From positions 744,001 through 808,000 of the forward strand of contig CAWHVG010000002.1 in NCBI GenBank assembly GCA_963832725.1: a DNA stretch of 64,000 nucleotides. Direction: 5' to 3'. Shown one piece after another: positions 11,273-20,375 of the stretch. The first letter of the stretch is position 1; each line of letters begins with the position of its first letter. Origin of the DNA: JAEZBP01 sp963832725. GTDB taxonomy: Bacteria; Myxococcota_A; Polyangia; Polyangiales; Sandaracinaceae. The notes below the pieces were generated by a model, which ran no database searches, was not told the origin of the DNA, and was given only the letters and a program-made list of their open reading frames with translations. The translations under genes and the position numbers were made by a program.

Positions 11273-11439
11273 TGGTGCGTGCCGACGTCACGGGCGAGCT
11301 CCGACGAAGCGCTGCGGCGCTCGCCACGGGCCGGTGTCGGTCGGGGTTCGCGTGGCGCGTCCTGCGAGCGCGAACGGAGTGGCTCGCGGCGCGTGACCCG
11401 GCTCGAGCGGCGGGCATCGAGCCAGGAAGGGCAGGGTAG
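11272..11439 (+). CDS. Possible 55-aa protein between DUF58 and BatA-like genes
   Basis: ATG 11272 overlaps the DUF58 stop and the TAG at 11437-11439 overlaps the next GTG start, exactly the spacing used by the genuine operon members. The product would be MVRADVTGELRRSAAALATG and so on, 55 residues, Arg/Ala-rich, with no recognisable domain or membrane segment. The only support is the perfect fit between coupled neighbours; a bare spacer is equally possible. Confidence 0.3.
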   Translation: MVRADVTGELRRSAAALATGRCRSGFAWRVLRARTEWLAARDPARAAGIEPGRAG

Positions 11440-13307
11440 TGGGGCTGCTCTCGCCCTGGTCGCTGGCGTGGCTCGGCCTCTTGGTGCCGCTGGTCGCGCT
11501 CTACGTGCTGAAGCGGCGGCGGGCGAAGAAGGTCGTCGCGTCCACGATGCTCTGGGAGGCCGCGCTCCGGGATCTGCGGGCCGAGCGACCCTGGCAGCGG
11601 CTGCGGCCCCACCTCTCGCTGCTCTTGCAGGCGCTGGCGCTGATCGCGGCCGCCGTCGCGCTGGCGCGGCCGACCGGCGGCGCCGACGTGCCCACCGGCG
11701 CGCGGACGGCGATGGTGATCGACACCTCGCTCTCGATGTTGGCCGACGCAGACGGAGAGGTGCGGCTCTCGCGCGCGCTCGACGAGGCACGGGCCGCCGC
11801 GCGCACGCTGCCGCCGGGCGGGCAGCTGATGATCGTGGCCGCGGGTCGCGAGAGCGACGTGGTGGCGCCGCTGAGCGCCGATCCGGTCGAGCTCGAGCGG
11901 GGGATCGATCGTGTCCAAGCGCGCGGCGGGCGCGTCGACCTGGAAGGCGCTGTGGCCGTGGCCGCCGAGCGGATGCGCGGCGCTCCTCCAGGAAGCCGCA
12001 TCGTCGTGCTGACCGACGCCGCGTTCGCCGGCTCGGTGCAGCTCGCGGCCGACGTGCCGGTGGAGGTGCTCGAGATCGGCGAGGCGGCCGTCAACCACGC
12101 CATCGTCGCCCTCGACGTGCGCGCGCGGCCCACGCCCGACGCGCCGGACCGCGGCGAGGTCTTCGTCCGCGTCGCGCGCTTCGGCGAAGGCGCGGCCGAC
12201 GTGCGGGTGAGCGCCGCCGTCGTAGGAGGTGAGCTCTTGGCGACCCGCCGCGTGCGGGTGGAGGAGGGCCGGCCCGAGGCGGTGGTGCTGAGCGCCGATC
12301 TGCCGCCGGACGCCGAGGGACGCGGCGCGTTGGTCCGTGCGTGGATCGAGGTGCTCGACGGGAGCGACGCGCTGGCGTTGGACGACGTCGCGGTCGCGCC
12401 GAGCGCGGCCGCCCGCAAGCTGCCCGTCTTCCTGGTCGGCGACGCGCCCGAGTCGGTCACGCGCGTCCTGCGGACCGATCGCGAGGTCGAGCTCTATGCC
12501 GCTCGCCCGTCGGCGCTCGACGAGCCGCTCGACGGCCTCTACGTCTTCGCCGGCGCCACGCCGAGCGCGCCTCCCGCCGGCGACTCGGTGGTCGTCGCGC
12601 CCTCCGGCGACGAAGTCTTCGGCGTCGAGCTGGGGCCGGCGGCGGAGCGGCCGACGGTGGTCTCGTGGGACGAGGCGGACGCGCGCCTTCGCTTCGTGGG
12701 CTTCGGCGACGTGCACTTCGCCGCGATCCGGCCGATCCGCGGCGCGGCGGCCCACGCGCTCCTGACCACCGATCGCGGCACCGCCATCGGCGCCGTGGAG
12801 CGCGCGGACGGAGAGACCACCATCGTCGGGCTCGATCCGGACGCGGGCGATTGGTCCACCCGGCCCGGCTTCGTCGTCTTCTTCCGCAACCTCCTCGAGC
12901 GAGCTCGTGCCCGTCGGGCCGCGGGCGGCGTCCCGGACGGGCTCCTCGGCGAGCCCCTGCGCGTGCCGGCGCCCGAGGGGACGACCGTCCGGGTGGAGAC
13001 GCCGGATGGCCACGTTCACCAGGCGCGCTCGAGAGGGGGAGTCGCGGTGGTCGAGGTGCCCCCCGAGCCCGGCGTCTATCGCGTGCAAGCGGGCGAGCGC
13101 GCTCGCTTCGCGCTCCGCAATCTGCTCGACGCCGAGGAGAGCGATTCGACTCCGCGCGCGTCGTTCACCACCTCGGACGGCCGGGAGGCGGCGCTGATCG
13201 CCGAGCCGCGCGAGAGTCGTGAAGCGTGGCCTTGGCTGGCCGCCGCGCTCCTCGTGCTCCTGGCGTTGGAGGTCCTCTGGGCGACCCGAAAAGGGGCGCC
13301 CGCGTGA
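11439..13307 (+). CDS. BatA-like VWA membrane protein
   Basis: A 622-aa protein starting at GTG 11439. Residues 1-75 hold the BatA N-terminal double helix (LLSPWSLAWLGLLVPLVALY and a second helix around LSLLLQALALIAAAVAL). A VWA domain follows with AMVIDTSLSMLADADGE (DTSLS of the MIDAS site) and IVVLTDAAF. The C-terminal region is beta-rich and ends with a membrane helix (WPWLAAALLVLLALEVLWA) and a short basic tail. BatA/BatB proteins work with MoxR ATPases in aerotolerance and envelope functions in other bacteria. The stop overlaps the next GTG start at 13304. Reading frame is intact. Confidence 0.85.
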   Translation: MGLLSPWSLAWLGLLVPLVALYVLKRRRAKKVVASTMLWEAALRDLRAERPWQRLRPHLSLLLQALALIAAAVALARPTGGADVPTGARTAMVIDTSLSMLADADGEVRLSRALDEARAAARTLPPGGQLMIVAAGRESDVVAPLSADPVELERGIDRVQARGGRVDLEGAVAVAAERMRGAPPGSRIVVLTDAAFAGSVQLAADVPVEVLEIGEAAVNHAIVALDVRARPTPDAPDRGEVFVRVARFGEGAADVRVSAAVVGGELLATRRVRVEEGRPEAVVLSADLPPDAEGRGALVRAWIEVLDGSDALALDDVAVAPSAAARKLPVFLVGDAPESVTRVLRTDREVELYAARPSALDEPLDGLYVFAGATPSAPPAGDSVVVAPSGDEVFGVELGPAAERPTVVSWDEADARLRFVGFGDVHFAAIRPIRGAAAHALLTTDRGTAIGAVERADGETTIVGLDPDAGDWSTRPGFVVFFRNLLERARARRAAGGVPDGLLGEPLRVPAPEGTTVRVETPDGHVHQARSRGGVAVVEVPPEPGVYRVQAGERARFALRNLLDAEESDSTPRASFTTSDGREAALIAEPRESREAWPWLAAALLVLLALEVLWATRKGAPA

Positions 13308-16113
13308 TCCGCTTCGGCGCGCCCTTCCTGCTCCTCTTCGGGCTGCCCCTGGTGGCGCTGGTCGCCCTGCGCCTGCGACGCCTCCCGCGCTCGCACACCG
13401 GTTGGCCGCGCCGCCTGATCCAGGTCGCGCTCTTGTTCGCCAGCGTCTCGGTGGCCATCGCCATCGCGCGACCGGAGCTCGGGCGGCCGCTCGACCGGAC
13501 GGCTGTCGTCTTCCTCGTCGACGAGAGCCGCAGCGTGAGCCGCACGCCGGGTGGTGCGCCCGAAGCGATGGCGCAGGTCCGGCGCGCGATCGAGGGCATG
13601 CAGAGCGACGATCGTGGCCGGCGTGGTGGCGTTCGGCGGGGAGCCCGCGACCTTGGTGTCTCCCTCGCCACGCCCTTCTGTCGGCGCGCGCTCGTGCCTC
13701 GATCCCGCGGGACGGAACCGACATCGCGGCGGCCATCCGGCGCGGGCTTGCCGAGCTTCCCGGCGAGCACGCCCCGCGGCTCGTGCTCCTGAGCGACGGC
13801 GCCGAGACCCGCGGGGACGCCCTCGCCGCCGCCGCCATGGCGGCCGCGCGCGGCGTGCCGATCGACGTCTGGGCCGTCGAGCGCGAGCCGGGCGCCGAGA
13901 TGGCCATCGAGCGCGTGCGGATGCCGGGCGTGGCCGATCCCGGTCAGCCGGTGGAGCTGCGCATCGTGACCCGCGCCACCCAGACGGCGCAGGCCCGCGT
14001 GCTCGTGCGCCGCGACGGCGAGACCATCGCCGAGGCCACGGCCGAGGTGCGCGAAGGCGCCGACGTCCTCACTCTGCGGGAGGTCGCGCCGCCGCCCGGC
14101 GTCCACCGCTACGAGGTGCTCCTCGAGCCGCTCGACGAGGCGAGCGATCGGGCCGCGGAGAACAACGAGGGCGGCGCGATGATGCGCGTGACCGGAGGCT
14201 CGCGCGCGCTGATCCTCACGGCCCACCCGGAACAGACCCAGGCGCTGGCGGACGCGTTGCGCGGTGCCGGGATGGCGGTCGAGGTGGCGGGCGTCGAGGG
14301 CGCGCCGGCGGACCTCGCCGAGCTGGCCACGTGGGATCTCATCGTGCTCAGCGATCTGTCGGCGCGGAGCCTGACCGAGACGTGGATGCGCGAGCTGGCC
14401 GCCTACGTGCGGGATCTCGGCGGCGGACTGCTCATGGCCGGCGCGCGCGAGTCCTTCGGCCTCGGCGGCTACGCGTTCACGCCGGTCGAGGAGGTGCTGC
14501 CGGCGACCTTCGATCTGCGCCGCCGCCGCGACCGCGCCTCGCTCGCGATGGTGATCGCCATCGACCAGAGCGGCTCCATGGGGATGGAAGCCGCGCCCGG
14601 CACCAGCAAGCTCGATCTGGCGAACGAGGCCGCGGCGCGGAGCGCCATGCTGCTCTCGCCCGCCGACCGGGTGGCGGTCGCGCACGTCGACACGGCGGTC
14701 CACTGGACCCAGCCGATGACCACCGTCGACGACCCGCGCCGGATCGCCGCGGCGGTGCGTCGGGCGCAGGTCGGCGGCGGCGGCATCCTGGTCGATCTCA
14801 CCCTGGAGGCGTCCTACGCAGCGCTCCGCGCCCAGCCGACCCAGCTCCGCCATCTCTTGCTCTTCAGTGACGGCTCGGACTCCGAAGAGATGAGCGACGC
14901 GCGGGCGCTGGTGGCGGCTGCGGCGCGCGATTGGATCACCACCTCCGTCGTCTCGATGGGCAACGGTCCCGACACGCCCGAGCTCGAGGTGCTCTCGCGC
15001 CTGGGCGGCGGCCGCTTCTACATCGTCGAGGATCTCACCGAGCTGCCGCGCATCTTCACCGAGGAGACCGTCGCCGCCAGCCGCGCCGCGCTGGACCAGG
15101 AGCCGGCCCGCGCACGCTTCGGCGAGCCGGCCGCCGTCACGCGCGGGCTCGATATCGACGCCGCGCCGCCCTTGCTCGGGCACGCGGTGGTGAACGCCCG
15201 CCCGCGCGCCTCGCTGCTGCTCGGCATCGGCGAGGAGGATCCGCTACTGCTCGTGCAGCAGCAGGGCGTCGGCCGGAGCGCCGTGTGGGCGACCGACGTC
15301 GGCGGCGCGTTCGCGAGGCCCTGGCTGAGCTTCTCCGGCTACCGCGCGCTCTTCGGTCAGCTCGGCCGCGCGCTGGCGCGTTCGCCGGAGCGTCGTGACG
15401 CGGCGGTGCAGGTCAGCCTGCAGGGCGGCACCGGTCGCGTCGTGGTGGAGGCCATCGACGACGACGGTCACACCGAGAACTACCTCGCGCTCGGCGCCAC
15501 CGTGGCCGGGCCGGGAGGTCGATTGGAGCGGGTCGCGCTCACCCAGACGGGCGCCGGCCGCTACGAAGGTCGCTTCGCCGCCGACGCGCCGGGCGCCTAC
15601 CTCGTCACCGTCCGGGAGAACGAAGAGGAGCTGGTCGGCAGCGCGGGCGTGGTGCGGGCGCGCGGCGACGAGCTGCGCGGTGAAGGCACCGACCACGAGC
15701 TGCTCGCGCGCATCGCCGCGCTGACCGGCGGCCAGGAGCGCCGGGCGTTGGACTCGATCTTCCACGAGCGCCCGCCACCGACCTGGGCCTATGCGCCGAT
15801 GTGGCGACCGCTGCTGATGGCGGCGGCGATCCTGCTCTTGCTCAGCGTCGCGCTCCGGCGGCTGGTGTGGCCTTCGCACCGCGCGGCGTCCCAGGCGGTC
15901 GAAGTGCGAGACGCGAGCGCCGCACTCGAGATCGACGCCGAGCCGGCGCGCGCGCCTTCGAACGACGCCGCATCGCCGGCGATGCCCGAACCGCTCGCAC
16001 GTTCGGCGCCCGCCGAGCAGGACGCGCCGGACGACGACGCACCCGAGAGCGGCCCACCGACCGAGCCGGCCAGCCTCGCCGAGACGCTCCTGGCGCGAAA
16101 GAAGAAGCGCTGA
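13304..16113 (+). CDS. Large VWA / glutamine-amidotransferase-like membrane protein (two apparent frameshifts)
   Basis: About 935 aa after removing one base near 13605-13612 and one near 13672-13700. Two N-terminal membrane helices (residues about 4-20 and 35-55) precede a first VWA motif, VVFLVDESRSVSR. An amidotransferase-like segment follows (ALILTAHPEQTQALADALRG, GLLMAGARESFGLGGY), then a second complete VWA domain with MVIAIDQSGSMGME (DQSGS) and LLLFSDGSDSEEM. The C-terminus has beta domains, one membrane helix (PLLMAAAILLLLSVALRRL) and a long acidic Ala/Pro tail ending LAETLLARKKKR. Large proteins of this design close MoxR/DUF58/BatA operons in Myxococcota. The corrected joins read QSD-(D/V)-VAGVVAFGGE and ARASIPRDGTDIAAAI. 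Confidence 0.8.
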
Positions 16114-16234
16114 CCTGCGCGAACCTCCGTGGCGACGGACCCACCGCGTCGGACCGGCCTCGCCGAGACGCTCTTGGCGCGGAGAAGGCGGCTCACGTTC
16201 GCGATCCTCCGCGCCGACGGACCCACCGCGTCGG
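16073..16234 (+). repeat. Imperfect 82-84 bp tandem duplication at the 3' end of the VWA gene
   Basis: Unit 1 begins at 16073 and unit 2 at 16157. Both start with gcctcgccgagacgctc and end with cccaccgcgtcgg, with scattered mismatches and a 2-bp length difference. Unit 1 encodes the end of the VWA protein (SLAETLLARKKKR) and its stop. Unit 2 encodes a similar GLAETLLARRRR in another frame without a stop. Confidence 0.75.
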
Positions 16235-16345
16235 CCGGCTTCACCGACAGAACGCACGGTTTGTCCGCGGCTGCGGAAGGTGCTCCGATCTTCCGTTGGA
16301 CCGCACATTTCGTGCCGCCCCCATCATCGTTCGCAGATCGCCTCG

Positions 16346-16758
16346 AACCCGGTCACGTCGATCCCCGTGTACGTGATCGGCTTGGCAGCGGAGAGCAATC
16401 CGCTGTTGTCGCGCACACTGACGGCGATGGCGATCGCGGGTGGCGGCCGAACGTCGAGTCAGGCTCACCGAGCTTCTACGACGTGGAGCAGCCCGAGGAT
16501 CTCGGCGCCGCGTTCACGACCATCGCGAGCAGCATCGCGCGCTGCTCGTTCGTCGTGCCCAGGCGTCTGAGCGACGCGGACAGCGTCCCCATCACGGTCG
16601 ATGGGGTCGAGGCTCCGCGGGATCCGTCGCACATGGAGGGTCCGGACTGGACCGACGCGAGCGAAGGAGAGGTTACGGTGTTCGGCTCGGTGTGCGCGGC
16701 GGCTTCCGCCGGTCCGGTGACGGTGCGCGCGACCATCGAATGCGGGGATGGCGGATGA
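16346..16758 (+). pseudogene. C-terminal fragment of a VWA-domain protein, frame-broken
   Basis: The first part encodes TSIPVYVIGLAAES and LTAMAIAGG, the late strands of a VWA domain. After one missing base near 16450 the frame continues as SGSPSFYDVEQPEDLGAAF, IASSIARCSFVV and a beta-rich end with one more Cys, stopping at 16758. This pattern (Gly-Ile-Pro-Val-Tyr strand, AGG, then a D-V-E-x-x-x-D-L-x-x-AF helix and RCSF) is that of myxobacterial VWA lipoproteins. The MIDAS half is absent: 16114-16345 contains only the tandem duplication and no recognisable domain. I therefore call it a remnant. Unlike most shifts in this window, this one behaves as a deletion. Confidence 0.5.
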
Positions 16759-16872
16759 AGCTGTCGATGGCGTTGACTCCCCGAGGGTGCCATCGCGGTA
16801 GCGGTGCGGGGGTCGTGAGTGGCCCCTCGCCCAGCGTCGTCGTCGAATGGCCGCCGGGGAAGGCGGGGGTAC

Positions 16873-18586
16873 GTGACCCACGTGCGAACCTGCCCTCGTT
16901 GCCAGCTGCGTGACCGCGACCCCAGCCACGAGCGCTGCTTGGTCTGCGGGGTCCCGTTGATCGAGACCGGCAATCCCAGGCTCGGCATCACGCTGGCGGG
17001 GCGCTACCGGCTGGAGGAGGTCATCGGCGAAGGCGGCATGGCGACCGTCTACCGCGCCAAGCATGCGCTCTTGGACCGGCACTACGCCGTCAAGATCCTG
17101 CACCGCAACCTCGCGCGGGACGAGCGGCTGGTGGAGCGGATGCGGCGGGAAGCGCGGAGCACGGCGGCGCTGACGCACCCGAACATCGTCGCGATCCACG
17201 ACTTCGGCCGTACGGATGACGGCGCGCCCTACCTGGTGATGGAGCTCTTGGAGGGCCAGCCGCTGCGTGCGCTCCTGCGCGGTGAGCCGCTGCCGCTCTC
17301 CGACGTCCTCGAGCTTGGCGGTCAGATGGCCGCCGGCCTGGCCCGAGCCCACGACTTCGGCATCATCCATCGCGACGTGAAGCCCGAGAACGTCTTCGTC
17401 CTCGAGGAGGACGGCCAGCGCGTCGTGAAGCTGGTCGACTTCGGTCTCGCCCGCTCGGAGCAGGACACGCGCTTGACCAACCTCGGCGAGGTGATCGGCA
17501 CGCCTCAGTACATGGCGCCCGAGCGCGCGCTGAGCCGCGACGTCACGCCGGCGTGCGATCTCTACTCCCTCGGCGTGGTGCTCTTCGAGATGGCCACCGG
17601 CGCGCTGCCTTTCCAGTCGAACACGCCTTCCGGCTTCGTCTTCAAGCACATCCACGAACCGCCGCCCCGGCCGCGAGCGATCGCGCCCTCGGTCGCGCCT
17701 GCGCTCGAGGCGCTGATCCTCGAGCTCCTCGCGAAGGATCCGACCCAGCGCCCGGTGGACGCCCATCGGGTCGTGGAGCGCTTGCACGCGATCGCGCCGA
17801 ACCGCGCCCGCATCTCGATGCGACCGAGCAAGGCTTCGCCCGAGCCGCGGACTACGACGACTTCGGTGGATGCGTGGATCGCCCGCGCGTCGCGCTTCGA
17901 GCAGGCCCTCCGCGAGCTGCACGAAGATGCGCCGTCTGCCGTGGCGCAGGGACTCGACCAGGTGCGCGGGGACATCGAAAGAATGCGTGCGCTCGCCGAC
18001 CAGGGGCGGAGCGCGCAGCGCGAGCTCGACGCCCTCGCGGCCCAGGCGCGAGAGGAGAGCGAGCGGCTCGGTCACGCCGTGCACGAGCTGGCGAAGGATC
18101 TCTCCCGTGCCCGAGAGGCGGTGCGGAGCGCCCGGGCGGAGGCGAATGCGCGGATGACCTCGGTCGAGCCTGCGCGCGACGCGTGGCAGCGAGCCTTCGC
18201 CGAGCTGAGCGCCGTCGCTGGCTCGGTGACCCCTCCACCGGATCTGGACCAGCGCACTCGCGCGCTCTCGGCCGCCGCCGCCGGATGGCGGAGCGCGCAC
18301 GGATGAAGCGGCCACGAGCGGCGCGCGCGCCCAGCGCTTCGAGGGCGAGGTGCGGGACCTCGAGTTCCAGGTGGATCAGCTCCGCCGCCAGCTCGCGACC
18401 CACGACGCCGCGATCACCGAGCGCGGCGCCAACAGCCGGCATCGGATCGAGACCGTCGGCGCGGAGCGGCGTGCCATCGAGGAACGCTTCGCGACGTCCA
18501 CCGGTGCGCTCCTCGAGCCGCTCCGGGGCCGGCCCGAGCACGCCGAGCTGCTCCGGGTACTGGGCGAGCCGAGCGCGTCCTCGTGA
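16873..18586 (+). CDS. Ser/Thr protein kinase with N-terminal zinc ribbon and C-terminal coiled coil (one apparent frameshift near 18300)
   Basis: About 570 aa from GTG 16873. Residues 6-25 form a four-Cys ribbon (CPRC...CLVC). The kinase domain (about 37-300) is complete: glycine loop GEGGMATVYRAKH, lysine in YAVKILH, catalytic HRDVKPENVF, DFG in KLVDFGLARS, and YMAPERAL. The region after residue about 330 is helical and coiled-coil-like. The frame breaks at about 18290-18302; deleting one base continues as DEAATSGARAQRFEGEVRDL to a stop at 18586, still coiled coil. This is a soluble Hanks-type kinase of the kind abundant in myxobacteria; no membrane helix is seen. The coiled coil probably mediates dimerisation or partner binding. 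An upstream GTG at 16819 is possible but less likely because the Cys ribbon would then not be N-terminal. Confidence 0.88.
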
Positions 18587-18804
18587 GCGGATCGAGCGCG
18601 CCCGCCTTCGCTCGCGGCCCGTGCCGGAGGGCTCCGTCCTGCCGGTGCGCGCGACTGGCTCCCGAGCCCCGCGCAACGGCTGCGCCGGACGCGCTGCCGT
18701 TGCGTCTGCCGTCCCCGGCGTCGTCTGCGATGCCAGCGCGCGTGCATGGCCCGGCAATTGCGAAACGCGTGGCTGCCAATACGTGGCAGCGGGAGGGCAG
18801 CGAC

Positions 18805-19164
18805 ATGCAGAATCGTGAAGAGAACATCCGTGCGGTCGAGAACGTGCTCGTGGGTATGCAAGAGGGGGACGTGAAGCGGATCCTCACCGTGCTCGACGAC
18901 GAGGCCCGCTGGGTCGGCGGCGACAGCGTCGAGACGCTCGCACAGGGCAAGGACGCCATCTCCAAGGTGCTCGAGAGCAAGTCCGCGGCGAGCGGCCTCC
19001 ATCTTCTGGACACCACCATCCACGCGGACGGTGACCACGTCTTCGCGGAGTACACGCGCTCGCCTTCGCACGACGCGGCCGCCGACGGATCCGAGCACGT
19101 GCTGACGGTCTTCGAGATGGCGTTCGGGAAGATCCGCGAAGTGCGCGAGTTCACTCGGCGCTGA
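18805..19164 (+). CDS. SnoaL/DUF4440-like small protein (NTF2 fold)
   Basis: A 119-aa protein with ATG 18805 and a GGGAGGG Shine-Dalgarno sequence 10 bp upstream. It has the NTF2-like order: an N-terminal helix (NREENIRAVENVLVGMQEGD), ILTVLDDEARWVGG, a helix KDAISKVLESK, then strands ending VFEMAFGKIREVREFTRR. Proteins of this type can be polyketide cyclases, steroid isomerases or simple ligand-binding proteins; no catalytic pair can be assigned by eye. It stands alone between the kinase and ohr. Confidence 0.6.
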   Translation: MQNREENIRAVENVLVGMQEGDVKRILTVLDDEARWVGGDSVETLAQGKDAISKVLESKSAASGLHLLDTTIHADGDHVFAEYTRSPSHDAAADGSEHVLTVFEMAFGKIREVREFTRR

Positions 19165-19255
19165 TCTCACCCGCGGCGCAGATCTCACCGGTACATTGTG
19201 GCGGGTGGCTCGCGGTCGGTTCGCGAGCCACCCGGCTGCGCCCTCGGACGCGCCC

Positions 19256-19672
19256 TCACGCCACGGCCAGCTCGACTTCGATGTTGCCGCGCGTCGCCCG
19301 CGAGTACGGGCAGACGGCGTGGGCCGCCTGCATCAGCTCCTCCGCCGCCGACCGCTCGAGGCCGGGCAGGTGTCCCTCGAGACGCACGCCGAGGATGAAC
19401 CCCATGTCGTCCTTGGAGAGCGCGACGGTGGTTCGGATGCCGGTTCGGTCGTGCAGCTTCACGCCCTTGGTGCGCGCCACCAGCCGCAGGGCGCTCTCGA
19501 AGCACGCGCCGTAGCCGGCCGCGAAGAGCTGCTCGGGGTTGGTGCCCTCGCCGCCGGGTCCGCCGAGCGCGCGCGGCATGCGCAGGTCGAGCGCCAGCGC
19601 GGGCGCCTCGGAGAACGCCTTGCCATCGCGGCCGCCGGTCACGTGCACCTGGGTCTCGTAGAGCTTCGTCAT
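19256..19672 (-). CDS. ohr: Organic hydroperoxide resistance protein (OsmC/Ohr family)
   Basis: A 138-aa thiol peroxidase that reduces organic hydroperoxides. The Ohr signature is complete: NPEQLFAAGYGACFESAL holds the peroxidatic Cys and HAVCPYSRATRGNIEVEL the resolving Cys, and the N-terminal YETQVHVTGGRDGKAFSE strand carries the active-site region. The length is normal for Ohr rather than OsmC. It is transcribed divergently from a MarR-type regulator with the conserved N-terminal Cys of OhrR, the usual genetic arrangement, and the 135-bp gap contains a duplicated operator-like element. Confidence 0.93.
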   Translation of the reverse strand: MTKLYETQVHVTGGRDGKAFSEAPALALDLRMPRALGGPGGEGTNPEQLFAAGYGACFESALRLVARTKGVKLHDRTGIRTTVALSKDDMGFILGVRLEGHLPGLERSAAEELMQAAHAVCPYSRATRGNIEVELAVA

Positions 19673-19720
19673 CTGTCTCTCCTCCGTTCGGGGTGGGTGA
19701 GGGCAACCTAGATCGGTTTT

Positions 19721-19750
19721 GATTGTGTGCAAGTAGATTGTGCGCAAGCA
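19721..19750. promoter_or_regulatory. Tandem 15-bp operator-like repeats between ohr and ohrR
   Basis: Two adjacent units, GATTGTGTGCAAGTA (19721-19735) and GATTGTGCGCAAGCA (19736-19750), match at 13 of 15 positions. Each core TTGTGYGCAA is itself partly palindromic (TTG...CAA). The site is AT-richer than its surroundings and lies in the divergent promoter region. By position it is the likely OhrR binding site. Confidence 0.6.
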
Positions 19751-19807
19751 AATTGCCGCCGCCCGTTGTGACCGGTCGCCGCGTGGCTCATCCTCGGACT
19801 GCCACCG

Positions 19808-20293
19808 ATGTCCAAGCCGCACCCTCTCGATCTCGAGCAGCAGCTCTGCTTCGCGCTCTACACCGCCTCGCGCCTCACCGTGCGCGCCTACCGCCCGCTC
19901 CTCGACGAGCTCTCGCTCACGTATCCGCAGTATCTGGTGCTGCTGGTGCTGTGGCAGGCGGCTCGCGAGCGTGCGCCGGCGCCGACCGTGCGCGCGCTGG
20001 GCGACCGTCTGCTGCTCGACTCGGGCACGCTGACACCCCTCCTGAAGCGCCTGGAGGCGAGGGGGCTGGTGAGCCGCCGCCGCTCGCACGAGGACGAGCG
20101 GGAGGTCCACGTGGAGCTCACCGACGAGGGTCGCGCGCTCTCCCGCCGGGCCAAGTCGATCCCCGCCCGCTTGGCCTGCGCCTACGATCGCGCGCCGGAA
20201 GAGCTCATGGCGCTGCGCGACCAGCTCACCGACCTGATCGACACGCTCCAGCGGGGCGCGGACTGCGCCGAGGACGAGCCGAAGCGGGGCTGA
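19808..20293 (+). CDS. ohrR: OhrR-type MarR family peroxide-sensing repressor
   Basis: A 161-aa winged-helix repressor. The N-terminus has LEQQLCFALYTASRLTVRAY, with the reactive Cys in the LCFALY context that defines OhrR. The recognition region is VRALGDRLLLDSGTLTPLLKRLEARGLV and the wing SRRRSHEDEREVHVELTDEG, both typical. Known OhrR proteins repress ohr until the Cys is oxidised by organic peroxide. A second Cys in the C-terminal part (ACAYDRAPEEL) and one near the end (GADCAEDE) could form the disulphide of a two-Cys OhrR; which of the two does so cannot be told. It is divergent from ohr. Confidence 0.92.
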   Translation: MSKPHPLDLEQQLCFALYTASRLTVRAYRPLLDELSLTYPQYLVLLVLWQAARERAPAPTVRALGDRLLLDSGTLTPLLKRLEARGLVSRRRSHEDEREVHVELTDEGRALSRRAKSIPARLACAYDRAPEELMALRDQLTDLIDTLQRGADCAEDEPKRG

Positions 20294-20375
20294 GCGACCG
20301 GGTGAGCCGCGGGTTGGCTCACCGATCGGACCAGGTCGCAGCGGACGGGTCGAGAGTCGACGCGCCGAAGGCGTG

